Positions 1-7,941 of a stretch of 64,000 bases of DNA are shown piece after piece (positions within the stretch are counted from its first letter, which is position 1; every line of letters begins with the position of its first letter). The position numbers were made by a program, and so were the translations under genes. The DNA lies in the NCBI RefSeq assembly GCF_041435355.1, contig NZ_CP108442.1:6632501-6696500 (forward strand), written 5' to 3'. Under the pieces are notes generated by a model. The model was not told the DNA's origin and made no database searches. It saw nothing but the letters and a program-made list of their open reading frames with translations. Source of the DNA: Streptomyces sp. NBC_01276. Its GTDB lineage: Bacteria > Actinomycetota > Actinomycetes > Streptomycetales > Streptomycetaceae.

Positions 1-1
1 T

Positions 2-439
2 CCGACCGCCGTCACAGGGAACCTCAAGCCGAACGCCGTGCTCAAGCTCGCGGCCTTCGACCTCAACGGCCTCCTCGACACCGAGATCGGCGGATTCGCC
101 TCCGACGACCACCACCGGCCGGCGCTCGTCGCCATCGCTCAGAAGCGCGCCCAGGCCAAGTACGGCACGGTCTTCACCCGCTCGAACACTGTGATCATCG
201 GGGACTCGCTGGAGGATGTTCGAACAGGCCTTGAGGGCGGCGCCCCCGTCATCGGCATCGCATCGGGCAAGACCACGGCCGCCGAACTTACCGAGGCCGG
301 TGCTGACCTCGTACTCGACTCCCTCGCAGACGTGGCACGGGTTCTGGAGGGCATCGCCGCGCTGACGACGACGAGCGGGCAGCCTGAAGGTTCTGTCCGG
401 CCGTTCACGAAGAAGTTGTCGTCGGGAGGTTCTTCATGA
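2..439 (+). CDS. HAD-family hydrolase, C-terminal part (5' end outside window)
   Basis: The frame is open from base 2, so the gene starts upstream of the window and only about 145 C-terminal residues are visible. The visible part holds the last two HAD motifs: the lysine region following 'TGNLKPNAVLKL' and the acidic motif IV in 'VIIGDSLEDVRTG', which binds Mg2+ in this family. HAD proteins are Mg2+-dependent phosphatases or dehalogenases; this one resembles soluble actinobacterial phosphatase-like members of unknown substrate. An internal ATG at 38 is not the likely true start, because homology-like sequence continues upstream of it. The stop overlaps the convergent acetyltransferase gene by 35 bases. 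A second, shorter copy of the same C-terminus lies near 14.0 kb. Confidence 0.8.
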   Translation, partial: PTAVTGNLKPNAVLKLAAFDLNGLLDTEIGGFASDDHHRPALVAIAQKRAQAKYGTVFTRSNTVIIGDSLEDVRTGLEGGAPVIGIASGKTTAAELTEAGADLVLDSLADVARVLEGIAALTTTSGQPEGSVRPFTKKLSSGGSS

Positions 440-950
440 GGACGATGCTGTCGTAATTGGTGACGTCCCACCGCCAAGTGCCGATCGGCGCGTAGCCGCG
501 CCGGCGGTACCAGTCGACGAGGTCTGTTGCCTGTGAAGAGGTATCGATGACGACCTGTGTCGATCCGAGAGCAGCGATACGTGACTCTGCCAGGACCAGC
601 AGTCGCTGTCCGAGGCCAGTGCCTCTTTGCGATGGCTCGACAGCCAGTTGCCAGAACGAGCCCCCTCCTGCCGGCGCCGGGTATCCGGCCGGAGTGGTGT
701 GAGGGGCTGACACGGTGACGGTGCCGACCAGTGCGTTCCCGTTCATCGCGACCCAGCACTCGCCTTTGCTCAGGCGGTGCAGTGTGTCCTGCGGATTTTG
801 GTAGGAGGCGAAGAAGACCCGCCCGGCAGCGGCGTGGTCTGCGTAGGCGCGATGGAGCAGGAGGGTCAGCTGCTCTACCGAATCATCGTTGCGGAAACGC
901 CTGACCTGCACGGTTGCAGACGGACTCACTTCCGTCGAGTTGATGTTCAT
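405..950 (-). CDS. GNAT-family N-acetyltransferase
   Basis: This encodes about 181 residues with a GNAT fold. The acetyl-CoA pyrophosphate-binding loop is visible as 'QRGTGLGQRL' (Q/RxxGxG/A), preceded by a beta-strand 'FWQLAVEPS' typical of motif A. A C-terminal 'WYRRRGY' matches motif B. These enzymes transfer an acetyl group from acetyl-CoA to an amine; the substrate cannot be inferred. I start at the ATG at 950, since the GTG six codons upstream has no better ribosome site. It converges with the HAD gene and overlaps its end. Nothing in the sequence ties it to either biosynthetic cluster. Confidence 0.8.
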   Translation of the reverse strand: MNINSTEVSPSATVQVRRFRNDDSVEQLTLLLHRAYADHAAAGRVFFASYQNPQDTLHRLSKGECWVAMNGNALVGTVTVSAPHTTPAGYPAPAGGGSFWQLAVEPSQRGTGLGQRLLVLAESRIAALGSTQVVIDTSSQATDLVDWYRRRGYAPIGTWRWDVTNYDSIVLMKNLPTTTSS

Positions 951-1019
951 TCGCGCAGTCAAGCGCACTTCTGGGATCTGTCCAGCTCAGTCATCTGACT
1001 TTCCTTTGGATCGGGGCGT

Positions 1020-1385
1020 GCTCTGGTTTTGGGGCGGGGTGATCTGACGGATGCCGAGCTGGATCAGCGACGGCCATTTCTCCCGGTCAGCAACGGGCGT
1101 TGAGGCAGGTGGCGGGATCACCGCCAGGTGATCGACGGGATTCTTCACCGGGTCCGGACCGGCGTGCAGTGGCGTGACCTGATCGAACGGTTCGGTCCGT
1201 GGAAGGCCGTCTACGAACGTACCGACTTGGTCAGCAGACGGGACATGGGAGCGGCTGCTCCAGCAGGTCCAGGCAGCGGCCGACGCGGCGGGTGAGATCG
1301 ACTGGGACATTTCCGTGGAGTCCACCATCGTGCGGGCGCATCAGCACGCGGCCGGGGCCCGCACCGGCCCTGATGAACATGGCGG
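1020..1385 (+). pseudogene. IS5-type transposase remnant (DUF4096 N-terminal part)
   Basis: Reading 1041 onward gives 'DLTDAELDQRRPFLPVSNGR', the usual N-terminus of IS5-group transposases, then an in-frame TGA at 1101-1103. The same frame resumes with 'WRDHRQVIDGILHRVRTG' and 'QWRDLIERFGPWKAVYER'. A frameshift near 1217 moves the match to another frame, giving 'TWERLLQQVQAAADAAGE' and 'STIVRAHQHAAGARTGPD'. The match then ends abruptly beside the Nudix gene. No C-terminal DDE catalytic region and no clear terminal inverted repeats are present, so the element is dead and truncated. It marks past transposon activity at this edge of the accessory region. Confidence 0.8.
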
Positions 1386-1388
1386 CGG

Positions 1389-1853
1389 TCAGGACGCGCG
1401 GATCTGGGTGTCGAGCACGGCCTTGATGGCCTCGACGTTGGCGGCCGTGAAGTTGGCCAGCTCCGGCGGCATCAGGTTGAGCTGTCGGACCGCCTCTGCC
1501 GTGAACGGCACGCGGACGACCTCGTAGCCGCCCCGCTCGGGCTTGTCGAACTCGGTGCCCGCGCGTACCGCGAGGTCCATCTGCTCCAGGCGCGCGGCGA
1601 AGATGTGCTGGACACCCAGGCCGCCATCCAGCGAGTCGGTGATCAGGTGCACGAGCTCTGCCTTGCTCAGCTTGCCCCCGAGCTCCTCGAATACCTCGCG
1701 GTGCAGCGTGTCCTCGATGCTCGCGTCCTCGGCCTCGACACCGCCGCCCACCGTCACCCAGTACGGGTCACGGCCCGGCTTGGTCCGCTTGATCAGCACG
1801 AGGTCGTCGCCGTCCAACAGGATGGCCCTCGCATTCCGTTTGGTGATCGTCAT
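1389..1853 (-). CDS. Nudix hydrolase
   Basis: This encodes 154 residues with a clear Nudix box (GX5EX7REUXEEXGU): 'GGGVEAED' followed by 'REVFEELGGKL'. The two glutamates of REVFEEL bind the metal used to cleave nucleoside diphosphate-X bonds. The N-terminus 'ARAILLDGDDLVLIKR' is the normal first strand pair of the fold. The substrate is not predictable. The stop lies four bases from the transposase remnant, so the transposase was probably truncated against this gene or its island. The start ATG at 1853 fits the fold with no missing sequence. A second, unrelated Nudix gene lies at 13.5 kb. Confidence 0.85.
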   Translation of the reverse strand: MTITKRNARAILLDGDDLVLIKRTKPGRDPYWVTVGGGVEAEDASIEDTLHREVFEELGGKLSKAELVHLITDSLDGGLGVQHIFAARLEQMDLAVRAGTEFDKPERGGYEVVRVPFTAEAVRQLNLMPPELANFTAANVEAIKAVLDTQIRAS

Positions 1854-2353
1854 CTCCGTGCCTCTCTGGGATTCGTTCGTGGCGTCGCTGGCATATCGGC
1901 TGATTCGCCTGTGAATTGTCGTAATCGGCGGCCCGCTACCGACTGGACTTCGGGGATCATCCGAGTCTGAACGCCGCAGGCTGTTCGCGCATATCGCGGT
2001 GGTGATCCCACCTCTGCGCAGGGTGAGTTGATGACCCGGGTCTTAGCTGGGCCCGCGAGGGACACCTCGGGCTATCTGTCGTCCGCGGGCGAACTGAGAC
2101 GGCCTCACGCCAGAGGTCCGCATCCTGGCCACGCGCCTGACCGGCTGGACCTGATGCCACTAACGCCTCGGTGCCACGCCGAAGTGTGTTGCTGGAGAAG
2201 GTACTTGTGTACTCTGGTTGTGTCGTGCACTGCGGGGATCGTACGTGTGCCCTGGCCGAGGCGAGAGCTGCTGACAGCTCAACGATTAGCCGCTGCGGTG
2301 GTGACGCCCACGACCTCTGGCGGCAAATCTGCGCTGGCGGGTGAAGACCACGG
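1854..2353. other. 500-base gap with no recognisable gene
   Basis: Between the Nudix gene and the dehydrogenase gene no reading frame shows the third-position G/C pattern of neighbouring genes together with a recognisable motif. Short open frames exist but look like chance. The stretch probably carries the Nudix promoter on the minus strand near 1854 and otherwise decayed sequence. I see no tRNA, no strong hairpin and no repeat here. Confidence 0.5.
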
Positions 2354-3193
2354 TCAGATGTCCAAGCTCCGCAAGTGAGCGAGGACGTCTGCGACCGGCA
2401 GGTCGTACCGGTCTTTGTCACCCTTCCAGTGCGACATCACCGCGACTGCGGCTTCGGCCATGTCCGACGGCAGATCGGCCGCACGGAGGGTGTCGGCGAT
2501 GTCCTGCATCTCCGGTGCCCAGCGCCAGGCTCGTGCCGCCACGCTGGGCAGGTATCCGGGGTCGGAGAGGATGTTGGAAGCCATGACCTGGGCTTCGGCG
2601 GTGAGCTCGTCGCCTACTCCGTGGGCGTCGGCGAGGGCGTGGGCGACGCCGGCGAGGGTGCGGGCGGCCTTCTGGTAACTGGCGAACGCCATCTTCAGGG
2701 CGGAGGCCGAGCCGATGGCGCCGCTTGCTCGCCGGGGATGCAGGGCGGTGTCCTTGAACAGGGTCTCCACGAGGTCGATGGCCGAGCGGTCCCCGGCGAG
2801 GTATAGCCGGGCGGTCCGCTGGCCACCGGGCGGTGGACCGAAGATGGCGCCGTCCAGCACCGCTACCCCAGGGCTCATCGCCTCGGCGATGTGCTGCATG
2901 CGCTGGGGGTTGATGGCGTTGGCGTCGACGTACACCCCGGTGAAGCTGTGGTCGGCGACCGCTGCTGCGACCTCCTCGGCTGCCTGCGGGGGACACACGG
3001 AGAGCACCACTGCGCTGCGCTCCAGGGCTTCTGCCAGGGTGTCGACCGCCACTGCTCCCGCCTTCCGGGCCCGCTCACGGGTGGCCGCGCTTCGGCCTTC
3101 CGGCACCCAGAGCACCTCATGGCCAGCGGCCGCAACCTGGGCGACGACACCGGCGCCCATGGCGCCGGGGTGCAAGACGGTCACGGTGGTCAC
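2354..3193 (-). CDS. NAD(P)-dependent oxidoreductase, 6-phosphogluconate dehydrogenase-like
   Basis: The product has 279 residues. The N-terminus 'VTVLHPGAMGAGVVAQVA' is a Rossmann dinucleotide-binding motif (GxxGxG variant), followed by 'LSVCPPQAAEEVAAAV' and 'VYVDANAINPQ', as in the beta-hydroxyacid dehydrogenase / 6-phosphogluconate dehydrogenase superfamily. The all-alpha C-terminal half contains 'GSASALKMAFASYQKA', where the conserved catalytic lysine of this superfamily sits, and resembles the DUF1932 subgroup. It should oxidise or reduce a hydroxy or imine substrate with NAD(P)(H). The GTG start overlaps the end of the upstream regulator gene by four bases, so the two are translationally coupled. 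The substrate is unknown. Confidence 0.8.
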   Translation of the reverse strand: MTTVTVLHPGAMGAGVVAQVAAAGHEVLWVPEGRSAATRERARKAGAVAVDTLAEALERSAVVLSVCPPQAAEEVAAAVADHSFTGVYVDANAINPQRMQHIAEAMSPGVAVLDGAIFGPPPGGQRTARLYLAGDRSAIDLVETLFKDTALHPRRASGAIGSASALKMAFASYQKAARTLAGVAHALADAHGVGDELTAEAQVMASNILSDPGYLPSVAARAWRWAPEMQDIADTLRAADLPSDMAEAAVAVMSHWKGDKDRYDLPVADVLAHLRSLDI

Positions 3194-4557
3194 GGGCGGC
3201 CTCCTGGCGGAAGTTCGGCGATGGTGCGTTCCTGCTGAGCAATGATCGACTCTCGAAGGCCGATCGCGATAGGGGCACCCGCGCCGGGGTGGGCGGCGAG
3301 TTGGCGACTGAAGTGGCCGATGCGGCGGTCCACGCTCTCCGTGGGGCGGCGGGCGTTGGTCGCGAGTACGGTGTGGATTTGGGCCGCGGCGCCGTCGAGG
3401 TCGCCCCGGCCGAGACGGGCCATGGCCAGGTCCATGCGGGCCAGGGACATTTCGCCGAGCCGTTGCCGCTCTGGCGGCGCGGCCTGGAACATCTCCACGG
3501 CTTCCTCCGCCCGGGCCTCGGCATCGCCCAGGTGCTGAGGTCCGGCCAGCCAGAGGTGGGTGCTGCTGGCGTAGAAGAGTTGCTTCTCGACGGGGAAGGC
3601 CATCATGCCGCCGGGCAGCTCGTCGCCATCCGTGAGCCGATCGCGCAGGTGATCGGCGGCGGTCAGCGCGGCAAGGGCATCGCCGGGGCGGCCCAGCTGC
3701 CCGTACGCGCGTGCCTTGATGCTCTCCAGCCGGATGTGCGCCGTTCCGGACTCGGGCGTGAACGCCGAGCCGGACTCCGCGAGACGTACGGCATCTCCCG
3801 GACGTCCGTCCCAGTAGGAGATCAGCGCCTGGAGTCCGCGTACCCATGTCCGGAGGCCGTTGTGGCCGGCCAGCTCGCCGAAGAGGAAGGCGGTGCGGGC
3901 CTGGGTCTCGGCGGCGTCGTAGCGCCCGAGGTCGAAGCTTGCGTTCGCCAGGACTCCGCACAGGATGCCCGCGCCGAGATAGAGGTCGCGGGTGTACTGG
4001 GGTGGCTGGCGGCCCTCCAGGAGTTCGAAGGCGTGATCGCGCAGGGCGCGGACCTCGCGGAACAAGGGCCCGACCGGCCGATTGGGATACGAGTCGACTA
4101 TCCGACGGATGTCGGCTTCCAACTGCTCCAGCGTGTGCGGTCCCACGTTGCTGCTCTCCGCCCGGGCCGCGAACCGCGCCGACTCGTTGGCCGCCGCGGT
4201 GACCACGTCCTCCAGGCCGTACTCGAAGGATTCCCCTGGGCTGCGCCGTTCCGTCTCGGGGACAGACGGTGACGCTTCCTGCGCGGTCTGCGCGGGTGCG
4301 AGGAGGCAGGCGGCTGGGATGCCGGGGAACATGAACTCCAGGACGCGGCGAGCAACGGTCTGCGGGGTGCGGACCTCGCCGTGGGCGTACCGGAAGAACT
4401 GTCGCTTCTCGATGGTCGCCGTCGCGATCGAGTGAGGCCCCTCCAGCTCGGCCAGCTGCTTGGCGGCCTGTTCGTAGCGCCGCTTGAAGACCTGGTAGTC
4501 CTGCCAGCCCCGCTGGTTGATCAGGGTCTGGAAGAGGGTCGGTCCTAACTGATCCAC
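3190..4557 (-). CDS. TPR-containing transcriptional regulator
   Basis: This 455-residue protein belongs to the large Streptomyces group of regulators with an N-terminal DNA-binding-like region (about residues 1-80, including 'RYAHGEVRTPQTVARRVLE') and a long helical TPR-like array (about 150-440). The helix pairs are rich in Ala, Leu and Arg, for example 'ETQARTAFLFGELAG' and 'EMSLARMDLAMARLGRGD'. Such proteins usually control adjacent specialised-metabolism genes, probably in response to a small ligand or peptide. The start is GTG at 4557, with 'AAGGAG' five bases upstream. It is transcribed away from the radical SAM operon and coupled to the dehydrogenase gene. I infer that it regulates one or both. 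Confidence 0.75.
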   Translation of the reverse strand: MDQLGPTLFQTLINQRGWQDYQVFKRRYEQAAKQLAELEGPHSIATATIEKRQFFRYAHGEVRTPQTVARRVLEFMFPGIPAACLLAPAQTAQEASPSVPETERRSPGESFEYGLEDVVTAAANESARFAARAESSNVGPHTLEQLEADIRRIVDSYPNRPVGPLFREVRALRDHAFELLEGRQPPQYTRDLYLGAGILCGVLANASFDLGRYDAAETQARTAFLFGELAGHNGLRTWVRGLQALISYWDGRPGDAVRLAESGSAFTPESGTAHIRLESIKARAYGQLGRPGDALAALTAADHLRDRLTDGDELPGGMMAFPVEKQLFYASSTHLWLAGPQHLGDAEARAEEAVEMFQAAPPERQRLGEMSLARMDLAMARLGRGDLDGAAAQIHTVLATNARRPTESVDRRIGHFSRQLAAHPGAGAPIAIGLRESIIAQQERTIAELPPGGRP

Positions 4558-4657
4558 GGCCGCTCCTTGGCGTCGGCGTATTCCTCCGCCACCACGCTAG
4601 ACACCAACCGCAGCTGACTGCAGACGTGTTGCACAGAAATAGCGGGCGCCGGGCCAA

Positions 4658-4707
4658 TAGACATCCGTTGGACGCGAAAAGGCCCCGTTAGACATCGTCT
4701 GGGCCCT
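4658..4707. promoter_or_regulatory. Candidate operator: paired TAGACATC repeats
   Basis: The octamer TAGACATC occurs at 4658-4665 and again at 4689-4696, exactly 31 bases apart, about three helical turns. The second copy is part of an inverted repeat (AGAC-atc-GTCT) enclosed by GGCC-rich arms (4681-4707). The site lies between the divergent regulator and the radical SAM operon, where a regulator would be expected to bind. A role as an operator is inference; the inverted repeat could also be a hairpin. Confidence 0.35.
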
Positions 4708-4859
4708 CGTTCAGACCGGCCGCGCAGTGAACACTGCGTCTTCGCCCGGTAATCCGGCCACCGGCGAGGTTGCCTCTCGGCTCCACGCGAGCAGGTGACG
4801 GGACCGCCGGATCCCCGCAGTGAGGACCATTCCCAACCATCGACTTGCCGAGGCCGACC

Positions 4860-5048
4860 ATGCAGACGAGCCAGAGCAGCACCCCCGGAAGCCAGACCGC
4901 CCCCGCGCACACCAGATCGGACAACAGCGCGCCTGCCTGCGAGTTCGTCCACGCACACGGAACCAGTGATAACTGGAGCGCCACAACCCTCGCGCTGTAC
5001 GTCGAGCTGTACAGCACGCCGCCGGTGGTCACGCGGCGGCCGGTGTGA
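4860..5048 (+). CDS. Small protein of 62 residues leading the radical SAM operon
   Basis: The frame from ATG 4860 has nearly all codons ending in G or C, as in known genes here, and its TGA overlaps the GTG of the next gene by four bases. That coupling is the same arrangement used through the rest of the operon, so I think it is real. An in-frame TTG at 4845 is another possible start. The peptide is hydrophilic at the N-terminus (Ser/Thr/Gln-rich), has one Cys near residue 27, and ends in a more hydrophobic stretch with several Tyr and Thr-Pro-Pro. I recognise no family. Because two radical SAM enzymes and a peptidase-like creatininase lie downstream, it is one of two candidates for a modified peptide substrate. 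Confidence 0.4.
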   Translation: MQTSQSSTPGSQTAPAHTRSDNSAPACEFVHAHGTSDNWSATTLALYVELYSTPPVVTRRPV

Positions 5049-5497
5049 CGGCCCCGGCCAGCAGCATGGTTGTCGCCGCCGGGCAGGGCCCCGAGCGCTA
5101 CCACGACACCTACGCCGCAAAGGACACAGCTCCTGCCAAGGCACGGCAGGACGTGGCGCTCTACCTCAGCACCTGGAACCTCGGTCACCTGGCGGAAGCG
5201 GCGCGCACCATCGTCTCGGAGCTGGTGACCAACGCCGTCACACACACGGACACCCGCAGGATCGGGGTCTCGGTCACCCGGACGGGAACCACCGCGGTGC
5301 ACATCGTCGTCACCGACTGCTCTCGCCAGCCACCACTGCCCGACGCCGGATCCCGCTCGGACCCGGTGAACCTCACCGAGCACGGTCGCGGCCTGCTCCT
5401 GGTGGAGGCCCTCTCGACCCGGTGGGGCACCGAGCAGCTGGCCACCGGCAAGCGGATCTGGGCGGACCTCGACACCACGAAGGACACCGACCTGTGA
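5045..5497 (+). CDS. ATP-binding protein, anti-sigma/HATPase_c_2 fold
   Basis: The product has about 150 residues with the GHKL ATPase fold found in RsbW/SpoIIAB-type anti-sigma kinases, very common in Streptomyces. The N box reads 'ARTIVSELVTNAVTH'. The usual G1 box is weak, with 'VVTDCSRQPPLP' where DxGxG would stand. The G2 region reads 'HGRGLLLVEALSTRWG'. Family members bind ATP and act in partner-switching regulation. The GTG start overlaps the preceding small gene (GTGA), and its own stop overlaps a further small frame. Position at the head of the operon suggests a regulatory role for this pathway, but the partner is unknown. Confidence 0.75.
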   Translation: MTAPASSMVVAAGQGPERYHDTYAAKDTAPAKARQDVALYLSTWNLGHLAEAARTIVSELVTNAVTHTDTRRIGVSVTRTGTTAVHIVVTDCSRQPPLPDAGSRSDPVNLTEHGRGLLLVEALSTRWGTEQLATGKRIWADLDTTKDTDL

Positions 5498-5872
5498 GAA
5501 CGCATGCCACGGACGGCCGTCAGGCCGTCCAGCTGGCCTTACCGCCGCGCCCGCACGGCGGCCCCCACCCTGACCTGCGGGTGCCGGCAATGCATCGGAA
5601 GCGCCACTCCCGCCTCAGGCACCACAAGGTACGGACCGGCGAAGGCCCGCTCGCCGCAGTTCTGCTGACCGCGGCCAACTTCATCGGCATCGTCCTGGTC
5701 GCCGGCTCCGCCGGTTCCGCCGTGTCCGCCGCGGCCCGGGCCAATCCCACGACGCCGCCGGCGCCGCCGATCTGCCTCCCGTCGAAGTGCAGCCCTTGCC
5801 CAGGGCCAATGCCACGGCGGGCCCGCTCACCTCACCCCCACGCGCCCAGCACGACGATCAAGGAGGCGTCCC
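5494..5872 (+). CDS. Possible small membrane peptide; 3' end unresolved
   Basis: A GTG at 5494 overlaps the previous stop (GTGA) and opens a frame with strong third-position G/C bias for about 280 bases. It encodes a basic, His/Arg-rich N-terminus, one hydrophobic helix 'AAVLLTAANFIGIVLVAG', then a Pro-rich Cys-containing tail ('CLPSKCSPCPGP'). The oddity is that this frame has no stop before the next gene and runs on inside it. Near 5755 the codon bias shifts to another frame ('DLPPVEVQPLPRANATAG'), which suggests a frameshift, natural or from sequencing. It may be a small secreted or membrane peptide, or a decayed gene. The gap to 5873 holds nothing else except that gene's ribosome site. 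Confidence 0.35.
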
Positions 5873-7045
5873 ATGTTCCATTCCGAGGAAAGTCCCACCA
5901 CGGTCGACCACTTCCTCTTCTCACCGGCCTCGTCCTACCCGAAGCCCTTCGCCAGGCTCATCGACCGGGACGGCCGCACCATCCACACGTGGAGCAACGA
6001 GGCAGCGCAGCCACCCATGGACGCCGAACCGCCGAGCTTTCTCCGGGGGTGGAACCACGTCGAGGTCGACGCGGTCGGCAACCTCTACGCCATGGTCCCG
6101 CTGCGGGCCCTGCTGAAGATCGCCCCGGACTCGTCGCTGCTGTGGCAGGCGGACATCGCCGTCCACCACGACCTCGCCTTCGGCCCAGACGGGAAGGTCC
6201 ACGTCCTGACCGAGGAGCCTCGGCAGGTGCGGCTGGGCAGCCAGTTCCTGGTGATCCTGGACAACGCCGTCACCACCCTCGCCACCGACGGCACGCTGCG
6301 CGGGTCCGTATCGCTCTTCGACGTCCTGTGCACGGATCCGGTGATCGCGGCCGACCTCCGCGACCGGATCGTCGACAAGCACACCGCGTTCACGCTCGGG
6401 GGGCATCGGATCAACGCCGAGGCCCGCGGTCTGCTGGCCTCGGTCACGTACGGCGGCTCGCCAACCGAGGCCTTGCGGATCCTGCGGGGACTGCCGGGCT
6501 CACCGTGCGACGCCCTGCACACCAACACCATCGAGATCCTTCCCGCCCACCCGAAGGGCCTGTGGGAGGCCGGGCACGTTCTGCTGTCGTTCCGGAACCT
6601 AGACCTGGTGGCCGTCGTGGACCTCGACACCCCGCAGGTGCTGTGGTCGTGGGGGCCCGGCGAGCTCTCGGGACAGCACCAGCCCTCGGTGCTACCGAAC
6701 GGGAACCTGCTGATCTTCGACAACGGCAGAGCCTCGGGGCGCTCCCGTGTGGTGGAAGTCGACCCTGCCGCCCACCGCACCGTCTGGGAGTACGTGGGCG
6801 AGCCTGCGGACCCGTTCTTCACTGAGCTGGCCGGCGGCTGCGAGCGCCTACCGAACGGCAACGTGCTGGTCACCGAGGCCGAGAAGGGCCGGGCCTTCGA
6901 GGTGACCCGCGACGAACAGGTCGTGTGGGAGTGGTCCACCGCCAAGGAGCACACCGGGCAGCCGACCAGCCGCGTGACCCTCTACCGCCTCGCCGGTGTC
7001 CCCGCGTCCACGGCCGCCCTGCTCAGCAGAGCGGAGGCGTCGTGA
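5873..7045 (+). CDS. Arylsulfotransferase-like beta-propeller protein
   Basis: This encodes 390 residues. Repeated blade motifs such as 'VLPNGNLLIFDNG', 'RLPNGNVLVTEAEKGRAFEV' and 'TPQVLWSWGPGELSGQH' match the arylsulfotransferase (ASST) family, PF05935/PF14269-like. Classical ASSTs are periplasmic and move sulfate between phenols; this protein has no visible signal peptide and may be a cytoplasmic relative with another task. A strong ribosome site 'AAGGAGG' lies six bases before the ATG. Its stop overlaps the glycosyltransferase start by four bases. Activity is inferred from fold only; I could not confirm the catalytic histidine set. Confidence 0.65.
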   Translation: MFHSEESPTTVDHFLFSPASSYPKPFARLIDRDGRTIHTWSNEAAQPPMDAEPPSFLRGWNHVEVDAVGNLYAMVPLRALLKIAPDSSLLWQADIAVHHDLAFGPDGKVHVLTEEPRQVRLGSQFLVILDNAVTTLATDGTLRGSVSLFDVLCTDPVIAADLRDRIVDKHTAFTLGGHRINAEARGLLASVTYGGSPTEALRILRGLPGSPCDALHTNTIEILPAHPKGLWEAGHVLLSFRNLDLVAVVDLDTPQVLWSWGPGELSGQHQPSVLPNGNLLIFDNGRASGRSRVVEVDPAAHRTVWEYVGEPADPFFTELAGGCERLPNGNVLVTEAEKGRAFEVTRDEQVVWEWSTAKEHTGQPTSRVTLYRLAGVPASTAALLSRAEAS

Positions 7046-7941
7046 TCAGCGTCATCATCCCGACCCACAAACGCTCTGACCTTCTCGACCTGGCCCTGGA
7101 GAGCCTGCGGCAGCAGACGTTCACCGACTTCGAGGCCGTCGTCATCAACGATGGCGGCCGCACCCTCGCCACGAGTGTCAGCCCGTGGCGGCGGCACTTC
7201 GACGTGACCTTGGTGGAGCTGCCCACGCACAGTGGGGTCTCCAAGGCCAGGAACGCCGGCATCGCCTGCGCCGAGGGCGACCTGCTGGCCTTCCTCGACG
7301 ATGACGACGTCTTCCTTCCCTGGCACCTGGAAACAGCCCACAAGGCGGTGACCTCAAAGGCCGCGGACTTCGTCTACCTGGGCGCCCTGGTCGCCGACCA
7401 ACGCCTCACCGCCCTCCCCGCCGACACCACGGGCATGCACACCAAGGCGTACGACTTCGACCCGCGCTTCTTACTCGTGGCCAACTACATCCACACCGGC
7501 TCCGTCGTCACCCGCAACTTCTACAAGGACGGCGCACGGTTCAACGAGGCGCTGACCCACTGCGAGGACTGGGACGCCTGGCTCGCCCTGACCCACGGAC
7601 TGGGCTACCGCGCCGCGTTCGTGGACGAGCTGACGGCCATCTACCACCAGGTGCCCCGCTCCGGTGGCCTGGTGGCCTCCGCCCAGCTGACCGTACCGAG
7701 CCCGTTCACCATCGCCCGGGAACGGATCCAGGCCCGGTGGCCCTCGGCCGACGAACAGGTTGTCGCCTTCCGGGGCTGGATGACCGCCTTCGAGGACCAC
7801 CGCAACCAGCGCATCCGTGGCCGGCTCCCGATCCCGCACCAGATGTTCGACGCCGTCCTACGCGACCTGCACCAGTGGTTCACCACCGGACGCGAGCCCG
7901 ACCACCGGCTGATCCCCGGCTACTTCGAGGCGGCACTATGA
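7042..7941 (+). CDS. Family 2 glycosyltransferase
   Basis: The protein has 299 residues with a GT-A fold. The N-terminus 'VISVIIPTHKRSDLLDLALE' is the classic GT2 opening, and 'GDLLAFLDDDDVFLPWHLE' carries the Asp-rich metal/nucleotide-sugar site. A later 'HCEDWDAWLAL' fits the acceptor-side acidic motif (ED). It should transfer a sugar from a nucleotide donor to an acceptor made by the pathway. I use the GTG at 7042, which overlaps the preceding stop and starts exactly at the fold; longer upstream starts lie inside the beta-propeller gene. Mycofactocin clusters also pair a GT2 enzyme with radical SAM and creatininase genes. Confidence 0.85.
   Translation: MISVIIPTHKRSDLLDLALESLRQQTFTDFEAVVINDGGRTLATSVSPWRRHFDVTLVELPTHSGVSKARNAGIACAEGDLLAFLDDDDVFLPWHLETAHKAVTSKAADFVYLGALVADQRLTALPADTTGMHTKAYDFDPRFLLVANYIHTGSVVTRNFYKDGARFNEALTHCEDWDAWLALTHGLGYRAAFVDELTAIYHQVPRSGGLVASAQLTVPSPFTIARERIQARWPSADEQVVAFRGWMTAFEDHRNQRIRGRLPIPHQMFDAVLRDLHQWFTTGREPDHRLIPGYFEAAL

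Noticed and set aside
2354..4657. Very long open frame on the minus strand spanning the dehydrogenase and regulator genes
   Set aside because: Its upstream two thirds read as Arg/Pro-rich shadow sequence of the regulator gene; only the last 279 codons carry a recognisable fold.
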